Shown: piece after piece, positions 1 to 12,863 of the stretch
Numbering within the stretch: the first letter of the stretch is position 1
How the letters are laid out: each line of letters begins with the position of its first letter
Assembly: GCA_020746875.1 (NCBI GenBank)
Contig: JAGTJL010000026.1
Coordinates: 372,001-436,000 of the forward strand
Length of the DNA stretch: 64,000 bases
DNA from: Rhexocercosporidium sp. MPI-PUGE-AT-0058
Taxonomy: Eukaryota; Ascomycota; Leotiomycetes; Helotiales
Reading direction: 5' to 3'
Notes under the pieces: model-generated
Databases searched by the model: none
What the model saw: the letters and a program-made list of their open reading frames with translations, nothing else
Told to the model about the DNA's origin: nothing
Made by a program: the position numbers and the translations under genes

Positions 1-1
1 G

Positions 2-400
2 CATATGCATGGGCACAATTTCTTCGTGCTGCACCAGGGACCAGGTGCATGGGATGGCACAGTCACAAATGCTGCCAATCCGATGCGTCGCGACGTCATG
101 CAAGTACCCGGAGGGAGCCACATTGCCCTTCAAATAGTGACTGATAACCCTGGGGCTTGGCCATTCCATTGGTATGTGGTTTAATCCATCTTCCTTCAAC
201 CCCTGAAAGCTTGATCGCATCTGTTAACACTCGCCAGTCATATCGCTTGGCACGTTTCTGGAGGTCTATATATCACGATTCTGGAGCAGCCAGAGAAGAT
301 CAAGGCTATCAAGATTCCACAAACATTGGCCCAGGGATGTCGGCAATGGGCGACTTTCACAGGAACAACAGTCATCAATCAGATCGACTCTGGTCTTTGA
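2..400 (+). CDS. laccase (multicopper oxidase), 3' end
   Basis: The C-terminal part of an ascomycete laccase is cut by the left window edge. Exons are 2-171 and 238-400. The 66 bp GT-AG intron (172-237) has a CTGTTAAC-like branch site, and its splice restores the Cys of the blue-copper motif HCHIAWH. Seen directly: the HMHGH copper motif, RRDV, DNPGAW, then HCHIAWHVSGGL with Leu at the axial position ten residues after the Cys. The protein ends in DSGL, the C-terminal plug typical of asco-laccases. It would oxidise phenols with O2, outside the cell. The upstream T2/T3 half and the signal peptide lie outside the window. Confidence 0.93.
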
Positions 401-841
401 AGCGGTCGACACATAAACTTCATTATTCCGATTGAAATGTACCGAGATACTGATTAGTCTTGGAATAGTTCTCCATGTTAGTTAAGCGAAGAAAAAAGTT
501 GCAAGTTAAAATACCCAAAGTCTGACATATGGTGAGTTACACAAGAAAGCTATGTAGCGGAAGTAAGATTTCGTGGCTGTTGAGTACATAAATGGATTAT
601 GACATATATCATACGAATCATTCAAAATTGTTCGCTTCACAAGAATATGATTGTTATTATACCGTCACCAGCCGTCAAACACATCTTAATAGAAAAGCCA
701 GGATTTATTTCATTGAGATATATCCAATGTCGACTGCTCATTGCTATGTACCAAGGCAACTAATATTCATAGTGAAGTAAAGGCTAGTGCTGCTCTCTGA
801 TTCAAGATCTAGTGCTTCATGCATATACACATCCCCTTTAG
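401..841. other. intergenic, convergent 3' ends
   Basis: This 441 bp stretch lies between the laccase stop and the xylanase stop. It is AT-rich and I see no coding sequence or RNA gene in it. Confidence 0.6.
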
Positions 842-1651
<810 letters not shown>

Positions 1652-1770
1652 CTAAGGCAAGATCGGGGAAATGTTTTGGTGGGTTGATGGAACAGCGGAG
1701 TGCCCTCGCTTTTGTTCTCCCTCTCTTTTGCCAAGATAGGAGCATCATGTCTCAGATGCACTTTACAGCT

Positions 1771-1777
1771 TTTAGCC
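1771..1777 (-). promoter_or_regulatory. GGCTAAA site (XlnR/Xyr1 type)
   Basis: On the minus strand this reads GGCTAAA, the consensus bound by XlnR/Xyr1, the activators of fungal xylanase genes. It lies about 160 bp upstream of the GH11 ATG, in the right place for a working site. The motif is only 7 bases, so chance cannot be excluded. Confidence 0.5.
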
Positions 1778-1787
1778 TGAGTGAGCT

Positions 1788-1793
1788 CCCCAC
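1788..1793 (-). promoter_or_regulatory. GTGGGG site (CreA/Cre1 type)
   Basis: On the minus strand this reads GTGGGG, matching SYGGRG, the CreA/Cre1 carbon-repressor consensus. It is about 10 bp from the GGCTAAA site. Six-base matches are common by chance. Confidence 0.3.
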
Positions 1794-2507
1794 TTCATAC
1801 TGCCATGAACTTATTGATTATCCAGACCCTATTATTGGCCCTCCTACTCCTATTCGTCGACAAGGAAACGCCCAGAGAACGAGAAAGTAGCAGAAATTTG
1901 CCCCCGGGTACAACAGAGAGGGAAAATAGACCAAAATAGCCAGACACCAAAATGAGGAATATCCAGAAAAAGGAAACATTATCCATATTACCAACAAATT
2001 GTCACCAATTTTGCTTCAATGACGGGGATCTTTCCCATAGGGAACGAGTATTATATTGAGAAGTCTACCGTTTGAGCAAAAGCCTGTAATCTTATCGAGG
2101 TCTTTATGCTTCTACTTGTGAGAATATCTTGATCTTGCTGATCATAGCTCCTCACATCTCCGAAAGGCAGTCAGAGTTGCTACGAATCGCGCAGCCATAT
2201 GATTTTTGACACGTTTGGAAATGTATACGTCACCGTAACAAAGGCATCAATCAAGTCGAGTCTGGTCATCCGATCAACCGACACATAATCTTCATATCTT
2301 AGGCTGAAATTTAAAGATGTAATGATTCATGTTAGAATCGTAATCTGAACTTTCAGTAAAATCAAGAAATTACAAGTCAAAGCCAACCACCCCAAGCTTT
2401 GTCATAAGGTTACACAGAAGAACCTTGCAGATTTGTCCTTCATCCACTAATCAGTGAACCTCAAAGCGAAAATAGCACTAGTAAGCCGTAAACTTGATGA
2501 CTTGGCT
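1794..2507. other. intergenic, xylanase upstream region
   Basis: Upstream DNA of the xylanase and downstream DNA of the DUF3176 gene. No convincing coding sequence was seen apart from the two motifs listed nearby. Confidence 0.5.
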
Positions 2508-4467
2508 TCAAAATGAATGACGACCATGTGCTGCTCCTTCGAAAGGCGCCGAAACCAGTCTTTTCCCCACGTCTGTGTCGCTTAGTTTGACATCCAATTG
2601 TTTAGCAATCTCAACCATGTCAGCATACGTTTTGACGTTCCCGGCCTTCGCAGTATCCTGGTATCCAAGTCCATGAAATACACTCGCTAGCTGCGAGGTC
2701 TTCCATTTCTGTTCATGCCTGGTGACGAACGCTGTAGCGATGAAAAACAAGGCGCTGATGACAACCAACGCTATCGGTACAACCATGTTTCCCCAGACAA
2801 CGCGATAAGAGGCATCTGGGGCCCAGTATGTCGTCCCGTACTGTTTACCCTGTTCCGAATACGTGTCATTGATGAATATTGGCGCTCTTCGCATAGAACT
2901 CGTGATCATCCAAGCTGTGTTGTATGCCCGAAGGTCTAGGGCAGCGCTAATAGAGCTGGAATTCTCATTCACGACATCGGATAGAAGCGACTGCATGAAC
3001 AAGCTTGAGTACCACCACGTCTGCTCGTCGTCGGATGAAGAGGTTTCATTTGCTGCTGCACCAGTGAACCCGAAATCAGTAAGGTTGAACCAGTTCTGTA
3101 GACTAAGATGAGGCACCGGCCAGACTTTGTTGTAGCATTCTTCCTGGGTGGTAGTTGCCTTACTGCCATCAATCCAACAAGTTGGAGGCGTCAGACTAAT
3201 AAGGTGCAACTCCGTGTCCTCATCTGTCGAGTTTGTCCACCGATCAACAATTGTTTCAGTCACTTGCCCATTAACGCTTTCTACTTCATACGTATAGACC
3301 ACCCAGTAGAACGTGCATTCCATACCGAAAGGAGACGCATAGAGAGTACTTGGATTCACTAAGATAAGCCATCGAGCTATCACAGGCCCAAGAGATTCGA
3401 AGCCACTCGAGTCTGGGGGACCCAACACGGTAGTAGAGTTGATTACACCGTTATTGTACTCAAGATAGAATGTCGGATCCGCGCTATGAACAAATGCGGG
3501 ACTCTCTTTCGAAACTTGACTCTGAACACATTGATAGTCCACACCAAGTGACTGAAAGCGCGGGAACGTGCAGTTTCCAGTCACACAGGAAATCAAATCC
3601 TGTTGAAACATACCAGCTGATGAGATATTTGAGTTCTGGTTCATGGCGTAGGAGATATCGACCATCATTTTGGAAGGGGGGAGCTCCAGTCCAACGCCAC
3701 GGTCGAAGTACGAGGAGAAAGTAAAGGAGTTTGTGCGATAAACGTAACATCCATCTGTAGTATCGTTGGTGTACACCACTTTTACGGCATTTTGAACAAA
3801 CGTGTCAACCGACAAAGTCAGCACAGTGATCAACGCTCCAAGAGAAGCTAGGTACCTGTCACAAGTAAGCACCATATGTATAAGGATGGGGATCTTCCAG
3901 GTACCAAAATTTGAGTGTCCAAAGAAGACGGATCGAGCCCAGAGTTCCCCTGCTGGCCTCATCAAATAGCTCCAGGCCCTTGAGGCTGCGTGACATCCGA
4001 AACCAATGCCACTTCAACTGCCCAAGCGAAGATGCAACGGGTACCAATAATGATGCTTTCATAATCGTCACAGCGAAAGCTAGCACCGAATTCACATTCC
4101 ATGGCCAAGTCCAATAGTATGTTGGGTTGCCGTTTAACTCGACAAGATTGTACAAGATCGCAGCAAGTATCATCAGCGAGAGTAAACATGCTGCAGATTC
4201 CCAAAGCCACAATCGAGAGGAAAGATCGCGAGTCTTCCGTATAAATCGTCGTCGGGAATTTTCTTGCACTCGTCGGGGTGGAAGAGCCGGGGAATGATTC
4301 CCCAGCAACGAGCCCGTGGAGCGCGGCGACGGGGTCCATAGGCTTTCCGGAGTCTTCAAAACGTTTGGCGATTCTTGGTTTGGGAAGTGTTGTTCGTATG
4401 CTTCGTAATGATATTTATCTTGAGGGTATTGCTCAACCGATCGATTAAGTTCGAAATATCCCGACAT
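2508..4467 (-). CDS. DUF3176-family membrane protein
   Basis: Two exons, 4467-3905 and 3855-2508, with a 49 bp intron (3904-3856), giving 636 residues. A proline-rich N-terminal tail is followed by two membrane segments (near 95-115 and 125-150) and the family block LGQLKWHWF...FDEASRG...GS. The splice then continues as LASLGALITVLTLSVDTF, another membrane segment. A long N-glycosylation-rich extracytoplasmic domain follows, then a last membrane segment (VVPIALVVISALFFIATAF) and a short tail. This layout is diagnostic of DUF3176, which is common in ascomycetes and has no known function. The protein is probably at the plasma membrane. Confidence 0.85.
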
Positions 4468-5090
4468 TCTGGTGTAGCAACACTTAAGGCGAAGGATTTT
4501 CTTTCCCTACTCCAAATGAATCAGGCACATAACTTATGAAAAGTCAGGAAATATATGTGTAGCCTTACCATTTTTCTTTTCTGCAGATAAGGACGCCATG
4601 ATGACCAATGTGCAAGCCGGAAAAGCCCAGCTGAAAGAGCCCGAACGGCTGATTCGCCGTGACTTTCTATCGCGAGAACAGGAAGAGCTACTTGAAAAGC
4701 CACCTCACTTCAGCGGATAGATGGATTGGCCGATCAGACTTAGCGAGAGACACCGTACCGACCACCTGATGGGATGTGCTTTCGATTTGCGGAAAGTCCT
4801 CAGTGAAGTGCTGCCGCCAGCTCCCGCCAAGCCATTGCAAGCATCCCAAACTTCGGCCCACATGATCTCTAGAAAGCCATCATACTGACAGATAGAAAAC
4901 CTTTCGCTACAAAGAAGGCACACTGACATCAGCTGCTAAAGGCTTTTTTGGTTAGGCAAGGCTGAAAATCAGAATGTCTTTCTCGTCAGGCCCGTCAAAA
5001 TATTGATGTTATTTTTATGGAAGGACTTCGATCAACGCCCAATCAAGATACATTCCACATCGATCCCTTTCTGATTTCCGATACATCTTT
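4468..5090. other. intergenic with no clear gene
   Basis: Two short adjacent minus-strand frames of about 60 and 74 codons (4521-4703 and 4705-4929) occur here. They match nothing I recognise and have no good start context. I treat them as chance or relics. Confidence 0.4.
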
Positions 5091-7487
5091 TCACAGATTC
5101 AACCATTTTTGCTCACCCAGAGCAATCAGGCGATTGAACAACTCATCTCGTTCTGGGAGAGCCGTGAACCTCCACATATTTCCATTCCCATCTTCCACCT
5201 CAACGCTACCCAGCAATTCCTTCCCGCTCGACCAATCAGCGGCCATCTCGGCAGGTTTTCCCACAAATGCAGTTGCTCTTTTGAGTTTCTTGATATTTTC
5301 AACCCTTATGTCAACAAGCGGCTCCAGATTATTGGCATCGTTGCTGTTCGGCCTCGGATCCTTCGTTGTGTAAAGCAAGGCTGGCCTAGCTTCTTCTGTA
5401 ATATACAGCCAGCCTTGCTTACCGTCAAGTCGAGCTTTGAATTGACTTGGTCCCGCATATACAAGGTTCTTCGGTTTGGGCAGAACACCGAGATGGCCCT
5501 TTGCCTTTTCAGACCCGGCTTTCGCGCGGACATGATCGATGGCAAGTTTGGACTCCACGGCTGCTTTTGTGTTTCCTTTGAAGATTCGAGTGATTTTGAT
5601 AGGCGTTTGTGTTTAGGCTCAGCTTTCTGCTCCTCATCGTGTGGTTCTGACTTGTCCGCTGGCGACTCCTGGATCGCAGTGAGCTTTGCTCCTGGTGAGG
5701 CATCGAGTGGCACGTCATCTAAATCTATGGCCTGGTTTTGATCTGCATCGTCTGGTCCTGAAGTTGGTACAGGCGGGATGGGCGTATTGTGGACTTCTCC
5801 GATGCGAAGAAGTGTTAATGTTAGCTGACTGTTGGTAGGAACACCACGCAGAATGTTGCTATGCAGGTTAGCATCAATATATAAGGGTGATAGTCATGCT
5901 CACTTCTTGGGTTGGAGAAGCTCCAACCAGCTAGGGCAGTTTAGGTTCAGCCATTCCAGTGCTGGAGTCAGCACTGGATCGCCAAAGATACTTAAACCAA
6001 CCACCAAACCAGTTCCTTTGTAAATCATGTAAGTGCTGATTAAGAATGATCCTAAGAATAGAGGCAAAATAACGGCATTGATCCTCATGAACGATAGACT
6101 CGAGAATGGTGGGGTTGGAGAAATAGCACTTTTCAAAGTCAGCAGAGATCTTGCAGGGATGATTATCTTACTTCGCAAAGCGTTCCCAATTATCGACAAT
6201 CTCGCCCACAACATGTGGCGCAATCTTCATAACCTCAGCCAGCTGTTCCGGATTTGCCTTGCTCCACAGAACTTTCTCCATGGGCTTTTGTGTTTGGTCG
6301 TCTTTTTCTGTCGCATGTCCGTCGGTTGTACCTTTTGCCTTGATGGCTTTCACTCCCGTCCGGATGGGTTTGGGGACTTTTCCTTCAAGTGGGTCGCCAT
6401 CGTTCTTTTCTTTCTCGTGCATTCCAACCGCTCTCTGTACCATATGTCGGAAATTGTCAACGAAGTTCGCGGCTTCTTCTTCGATGGCTTCGCCTTCTTG
6501 TTTTTCTGGTGCGCCAGTCAAGCTGTCGAGTGTTCCGAGTTGACCAGCGGCTGGCTGTTGTAGGCCCCCAGTATTCATGTTCACAAGTGCGCGGGGCGCA
6601 GGTGGGAAGAGGGTTTTCCGAGCAGTGTCGGAAGATATGATGAGCATTAATGTTCCGAGAGTTAGAGGTATGATGAGATCGAAAAGCCAGGCTAGAAAGT
6701 ACACCTTTATTCGTCAATTCAGAATCTTGAAATATTCCAGTGATGGAACTCACCACACAGAATGCTGAAGTCCTCCTGGTCTCTTTCCATGAACGGAGTC
6801 GAGAGACTTGTTTCCCAAAGCTCGCTAGTCCAAGGACAATGCTCAAATATAACCGTTGAAGATGAAGAGTCAATTTGTCCGTTGCATATTCATCACTCCA
6901 GGCATCGTTCAAGTCTAAACCTCTGGCGACTTGCGGAGAAACAGCTTCGACGGCGAATACATCCTGTGGATAGCATTTAGTTTCTGACTTGATATACAAC
7001 TGTGAGAGTTTCTTAGTCTTACCTTGTTGAAACGCCTAATCATGGCAAATAGTTGCCCGTTTGTGATGCCCGCAATTAGAGGATCTGGTATTTCCAAGTT
7101 GGGTTTGTGCCAACCAATGTCTCTGGTTCCGCCATTGACCTTTGCGTTGTGGTCTCGCAAGGCACCCTCAATTTCTGTGTCATGAGCGAGGTCATGGCTA
7201 TCAGCAATAAAGCTCTTTGTGACTATGTTTGACGTTCCCTGAATGGTGGAGATAGGATTTAAGTTGACTGTTAACTGTTGAACCATTCCTCTCGAATGCA
7301 ACGGCTGGTCACCTGCGATATTGGCAAGAGCATCTGGAAATCTTTCTCCTTCGGGTTTGAGGGGATCGCATTCATACGACGGTTTTAGTTGTTCCTGATG
7401 GTGTCCTGGCTCCATACCTTGTAGATCTGCAAAGGGTGGGGTATTCAGGCCTCCCGAATTCCGGGGAAGCAGGTCCGGTCTTGACAT
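5091..7487 (-). CDS. DUF3292-family protein, one apparent frameshift
   Basis: Five exons: 7487-7023, 6963-6754, 6704-6172, 6128-5904 and 5858-5091, with introns of 59, 49, 43 and 45 bp. All junctions agree in phase, giving about 730 residues. Seen: an N-terminal acidic/proline region, then GWHKPNLEIPDPLIAG..MIRRFNK, two membrane-like stretches around YLAWLFDLIIPLTLGTLML and VILPLFLGSFLISTYMI, a charged linker with EEQKAEP, and a C-terminal PH-like end (QGWLYITEEARPALLY). These fit the fungal DUF3292 family, whose function is unknown. In exon 5 the frame breaks near 5600-5615, beside an AAA run. One missing base there would join two clearly coding frames. No plausible intron explains it. Confidence 0.75.
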
Positions 7488-8290
7488 CTTGGGGGCGCTG
7501 TTTTCCTGTAGAGCTGTCAAATTTTTTCCATAAATTCCGAAGAAGAAAAATGGCTATCTGTAAGTATCTATGTCTGGGAAGATATCTCTGACCGGAATCT
7601 CGTTATCGAATGCAGCGGTAACTTGTATTGCTGCACTTGCTGAACACGGCATGATTTCGTCACGCAAACCGGATGCTGAACAGCCATCTACGTCGGGGAT
7701 GCATTTGCCTAGCCAAAAGCCTACCGCTGCCATACAGAAATTCTACCTTCAAATGCATTCTGATAGGGCAGTTCGACCCATGACGGAAGCCGCAAAGGAG
7801 GACCATTTGCTCCGTCTAATCAAGTGATGCAAGTTCCCGCATCCGGGAATGTCAAATGCAAGTCGCCCCAGATCCGGAATTCGGTATGGTTAGCTTCGAA
7901 ATGTGGCGCAGCGTTGACAAAGACTTGTTGTTGCGGCTGCGAAGAATTAAATACAGTGATTGGTGGGTAGGGAATATCTTGCTTGACATGCAGGTATTTG
8001 ATGGTTAAACCGATGACCGCAACAAATTCCCGAGCCATAACCTTACCTTCCAATAAAGAACTAGTTGTGGAATGTTCTCAGATTTTACCCGCATGCGTGT
8101 TTGACATTTTCTTTGCCTTTGATGAAGTTGACTAGAGTTCTACTATCACCCAATTAATGGTATCGCAGATTCGCACAAATACTCTGGAGTTCCCGAAACT
8201 GTCGAGAGCACAACCACTGATCCTCTCCACAAAATATCACAAAAGCAATATCCAGCAACACCAAGTAGCTTCATCAGATCAACCCTCATT
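7488..8290. other. divergent intergenic region
   Basis: Shared upstream region of the DUF3292 gene (minus) and the small secreted-protein gene (plus). An 85-codon plus-strand frame (7570-7827) and a 77-codon minus-strand frame (7820-8053) lie here. Neither shows family features. Confidence 0.45.
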
Positions 8291-8635
8291 ATGAAGTTTT
8301 ACGCCACTTCACTAGTGGTGCTCCTTTCCGCTGCCAATGCATCGATCGTCTCCTCCCTTACATCCTCCTTGGCGAACGCGGTCGAATCGAAGCTTAGTTC
8401 CAAGGCCGGCGCCGAGGCTTCATCATTCGCAGCAACATATACTGGCATTGGGTCTGGTATCGTGTCGTCTGTTGTGCAGAGCCCGTCTGCTGCGCTGTCG
8501 GTGGCTTCTAGGGCTTCAAGTCTGGTGGCGGGTGCCACAAGCACAGCTGGTGCTCAGGCCAATCAGATTGCGCAAGCCGGAATGGGAGCAGGACTGGGAG
8601 CTGCTGCAGTTGCAGCATTTTGGGTCATGGCTTGA
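8291..8635 (+). CDS. small Ala/Ser-rich secreted protein
   Basis: A single exon encodes 114 residues. Residues 1-17 form a clear signal peptide (MKFYATSLVVLLSAANA). The mature part is almost entirely Ala, Ser, Gly, Val and Thr, with no Cys. It ends in a hydrophobic, glycine/alanine-rich segment (GMGAGLGAAAVAAFWVMA) that could be a GPI-attachment signal or a membrane anchor. Many ascomycetes have such short low-complexity cell-wall proteins. I do not recognise a specific family. A stretch rich in CACAAAA and CAACACC precedes the ATG, as is common for highly expressed fungal genes. Confidence 0.7.
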   Translation: MKFYATSLVVLLSAANASIVSSLTSSLANAVESKLSSKAGAEASSFAATYTGIGSGIVSSVVQSPSAALSVASRASSLVAGATSTAGAQANQIAQAGMGAGLGAAAVAAFWVMA

Positions 8636-9425
8636 GTAGGACTTACTACTATTTGAGCGAGCGTGGGAGCCGTAGCCGGGAACTTTGGCATGTTAAATAT
8701 GTGGGGCAGTCAAGGACCAGCCACAGCATTTCCTGTATCAATAGTTTACTTAAGGAGGCCCTCTTTCATCTCGGAGAGGGTAAAGAATACAAGCATATCA
8801 AACATATACTTTCAACACGGCATTGAGCATGGACGGAGATGGGATGGACGTAATGGTAAATCGTTGGTAGATCCGTCAAGCATGCATGTGCAGGAACAGC
8901 TGAGATGAACTCGTCAATCCCTCAACGGGAAGTATTAATTGAAAGCATATGCACGGATCCATTTAAGAGATCTGAATTATATACATCGCGCATAGTTGCT
9001 GTGCTGTAATTGAACATGGGCCTTTGCCCCTCAAACAAAATGGATGTCCAGGACGAGGTCTTCTTTTCATTACAATTGATGTAAATCCGTAACACAAATG
9101 CGGATCGATCAAGATCAGATAGCTTACTAATGGGAGCCGAATTTCCCATCAAATTGAGGGGAAGGGATTAAAAAGGACTTGAGTTACTGTTTTTTGCGCT
9201 TTTGGTTATTTTGGTGCAACCTCGCTTAACGTCCATGACGCAACGCTTTCTACTTTCGAGATTTCGTCAGTCAATAAAGACTCACTTCCATTGGTCAATT
9301 TCTTTTCATGCACACGGACGATACGACATAAAAAGTGTTCATCTCAATCTTTTATCTCTTCCTCTTCATTCCCCGATCCTCACATACAACAACACCCACC
9401 AACTCGAACTTGATACATCTCAGCT
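8636..9425. other. intergenic
   Basis: 790 bp between two plus-strand genes. The last 130 bp before 9426 is rich in pyrimidines and CAACA, like a fungal promoter/5' UTR. No gene seen. Confidence 0.5.
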
Positions 9426-10101
9426 ATGCCATCAATCGTGGATATCGGCCTAGGAAAGGTCGGTGGCAATAGGCAAGCAAATTCTCAAACCAGCGTTACT
9501 TCTGATATAAGCTGACCATGAAATAAGTCACCCAATCCATCCCGCAACCGTCCATCTTCCAATTGCTTTCCTCCTCGCTGCCTCAATACTCGACATCCTG
9601 ACTTTTCTCGGCGTCAGCTCGTCTTCCTTCCTCAATATTCTCGTCAATATATCCAGCATCTTCTCCAAGACCACCAGTCCAGTCGCCGTCGTCTACCACC
9701 TGTGCCTCTTCAGCTATGTCAGCACCGTCGCTGGCGTTCTCACTTCGTTCCCAGCTATCACGTCCGGCCTGTTTGAAGCCTTCGCCATGATCAAGGCAAA
9801 AGGTCTCGATCTGTCGAATCCTATCATCAAGACTACTCTCATTCATGCTGGGCTGAACGACTTAGCTGTTTTCGGAGCTGTGTATAATATGCTGAGCCGA
9901 TGGGGCCGCGAGGCATACATGCCGGAGGGAGGGAATACTTTGGTCAGCTTCGTGATGCTAGGTAGTGTAGGCTATGCGGCATTCTTGGGTGGAGGGTTGG
10001 TGTATACGCATGGAGTTGGCGTTCAAAGAATGGGCAAGGGAAAGGAGGAGAAAGACGCGGGACGGGCTAAGGAGGTGGTGGAGGCGAAGAAGGAATTGTA
10101 A
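9426..10101 (+). CDS. DUF2231-like membrane protein
   Basis: Two exons, 9426-9472 and 9528-10101, give 206 residues. The 55 bp intron begins GCAAGC and ends AAATAAG with a GCTGACC branch site. It is a GC-AG intron. It alone joins the ATG exon in phase to SHPIHPATVHLPIAF, the HP-x-x-VH-x-P signature of DUF2231. About four membrane segments follow (near 30-50, 75-100, 125-145 and 165-185), and then a short charged tail. The family is predicted to be membrane-embedded with conserved His residues, but its role is unsettled. No standard GT donor gives a usable phase here. Confidence 0.75.
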
Positions 10102-10733
10102 TGATGTGATCAATATGTACCGTCTCCGTAAACAGTTTTGCTTGGCAGGGTTTACAGTAGCACGAGGCAATGCATCGGTATGAAGTATCCTTACTGACTT
10201 ATTTAAAATGCGAGACAGGCCACCGAGGGCGAACATTGTGGAGAATGGGCAGCAGGAAAATTTGATGAGACTTGAGTATGTTGCTCAAAAAAAAGGAATT
10301 ATGGACTTCGCTCCTTGTCGGGACCGAGTGTGAAAAGTTTCTTTGCATCCAAAAGCTTGTCCTTGCCCCAGTATGCAGCGTGATGAATCACTTAAGGGTC
10401 TCTTATTCTCTAGAAATTCTGCTGCCACCATCACCAGCCAAGGGAGGTGGGGAGAAGAGAAAGGTAGGGTGCGCTAAACAGCTTGGTCTTGAAATGGATG
10501 TGTTGAAAGATTTAAGGTGTTGGGACTCGTGACGAGGTGTAAAAGCGGCTAGGTATCGCTGCGGGGCTGGAGTATCATTGCTATTTCGGATGTGTTTTTC
10601 TTTTATATCGATTGCAGGAAGAAGTTATTTTCATTTTTGGCTCTAACTAATTAGCTAGCTGATGGAAACTGAAAGGAATTTCGGGGAAATTGCCTGAAAG
10701 TTCACTCCCAAGAACGATGAACACAAACACTCG
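10102..10733. other. intergenic, convergent 3' ends
   Basis: 632 bp between the DUF2231 stop and the HET-gene stop. A short plus frame at 10272-10532 shows no recognisable features. Confidence 0.5.
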
Positions 10734-12863
10734 CTAAAAAATCTCAATTGTGAACCCCTTTCTTACGTCAACCTCCTCATACAACGCCTCATCTAGCCTC
10801 TGTGGGTCTTTGGCATTTTTCAAAGACTGTTCGAAGTTCCCTGTCTGACCATACAGTAAGACTCCAACGCGTTCAAACTGCCCTCGTTTGAGACCAATTG
10901 GGCGAAGCAATAAGCCGTGAACAACAGCCGGCTCATCAATTTTGGAATCCACAATCAGGACAAGGAAATAGACTGGTTCGAGGACCATTTCTTGCCGAGA
11001 AAGTGACTCAGGTGCGACGTCGAAGAATGCTTCCGATGCAGCAGCGGTGAAAACAATTGATTCATCATCAGGAATTGTTCGTGATGTTTGGGAAATAGCA
11101 AGTCTGGAACCTAGTTTCGCTAACGGTCCTTGAATTCGAACAACACCGCCTTTCAGCTGCCCGAATGGATCGCCGTCGTGGTGGGTCTGGGTATCAAGGA
11201 CAGAAGCAGTCTTCCATTCTGATAGACTGGCCTCATCATGTGGAAAGAAAGTGATGACGCCATTGAGAGAGGCCCAGGACCAAGAAGGGGCTCTGCCAGA
11301 AAATCGAGTCGGTGAGATAGCAGAATCTCGCGCAACTCTGTACAGAAGACCGTATAAGAGGTTTGGTTTCCAGAGGCCTGCAAGGTAGTTCTGTGGGTTT
11401 AGGCCAAGCTGGCCACAAACACGGCGCGCAAGACCAGAAATGGCAATGAGTTTATCCGACTGAATCGTGAGGGAGCAGGAGGAATACTTCTCGACAAGTG
11501 AGGCCCAGTTCGTATGTACCCACATGCGGCCACGATCTTGAGCCTCGTTCGTTCCGGGATAGGGAGTGACCTTCTTCAGTTCGCCATCTTCGCCAACTGA
11601 ATCGGGAGGTAGCAGCTCAGCAGCTCTATCTTGACAACATTCCCAGAAAATTTGATTCGAAGAGAAATGGACAACTCTAGGGGCAAGTACCCGTTCTTGG
11701 ACTACCCATGCCCTCTTTCCCAGCGGTGTAGCGTCGACTTCCCGATGCCACACTCTATCTTCGTAGCAGATAGCTTCAGTAAATTTTCCATCGTTCTCGG
11801 TCATTTGTATGACACAAGGGCTTGCCGATAGATCATTTGACTGATTGAACAGTCCCCCATCACCATTGTTGGAGTATGTGGCAGCAATGTTCAGATGCCC
11901 CTGAGCATAGACGCTGCCCATCATGGAAGATTCATGTACCCAATCGTCGTGGGAATCTTGAATTATGCAGAGTGAGTCGATCCAAAGATAATTGAATCCC
12001 AGTGCAAAGGTTAACTCAACAGCTTCCTGGAAGGTCCGGGATAGAGTTTTAAAAGGCAAGTTATCAGAGTAAGAAGGGTATGTTTCCGATGTGAGACGGA
12101 CGAAATCCGAAGTTCCCCAGCAATGACTCAGCGTGACATATGCGGCATCTACTTGAGCCTCAGTACCAACGATCACATGTACTTGCCACTGTCCGGATAC
12201 CTTGTTGATATTGAGGAGTCGTGTTGGCAGTTTTCTTTCCTCCGATACAAGAGTCCACGAGTTCTCGCATGTGCTGTGGTCTTTGCAACAAGCTCCCAGC
12301 CACGTCTTGATCTGTTCAAGAGATTCCTGGCCGATTGTGGGACTCCTGCTGTTCCGTCTTGCCATGATGTTCTTCTTTTCTCGGATATTCTGTTTGTATC
12401 AGATGCAATTCTTCCATCTATGAATTGGAATTCCTACTAAATATGATATACAAAACTTTCTGAAGAATTTGTTCATCGCAGCACTGTCATTCGTCTGTGT
12501 CGGCCAAACACAAACACTTGCCATGTTCTGGCCCTCACTATCTCGAAAACGATACATCTCGGCCAGGATCATGCTTGTGTCAGGTATGGCTTTTCTGTCC
12601 TGTTTAGTCCCGAAAGAGGCGAGGAACAAATTGCACATGTGGCACCCCTTGTGAGCAGACAGCTTCATGTCGGCGAAAATCGAATGGAATTTGGCTGTCG
12701 GAGGAGTGCAGTCGTTTGGCCAGTGATAGGCACGAGTGCGAGCGACCATGGAGGATACCATAGCTTTATCTCCCTGGAGGAAGTTTCCGCAAGAATTGCA
12801 GATAGAATCGTACGCGGCAATCTGAGGGGCGAGACTAGCGCTCGAGGAGGTGGTTGAATCCAT
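10734..12863 (-). CDS. HET-domain protein
   Basis: Two exons, 12863-12438 and 12389-10734, with a 48 bp intron (12437-12390), give 693 residues. The N-terminal part has the Cys pairs often seen before HET domains (CNSCGNF, and GCHMCNLFL near residue 100). The HET domain runs from about 225 to 370: YVTLSHCWGT, then LSRTFQEAVELTFALG, YLWIDSLCIIQDS, DW, ES and VYAQGHLNIAAT. The usual C-terminal half follows (KRAWVVQERVLAPRVVHFS, then WECC). HET proteins act in heterokaryon incompatibility and cell death after non-self recognition. Which partner this one recognises cannot be told. The gene looks intact, unlike the HET relic near 48 kb. Confidence 0.9.

Noticed and set aside
5559..5620. Programmed -1 frameshifting in the DUF3292 gene
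   Set aside because: No proper slippery heptamer in the right frame is present. A lost base beside AAA is simpler.
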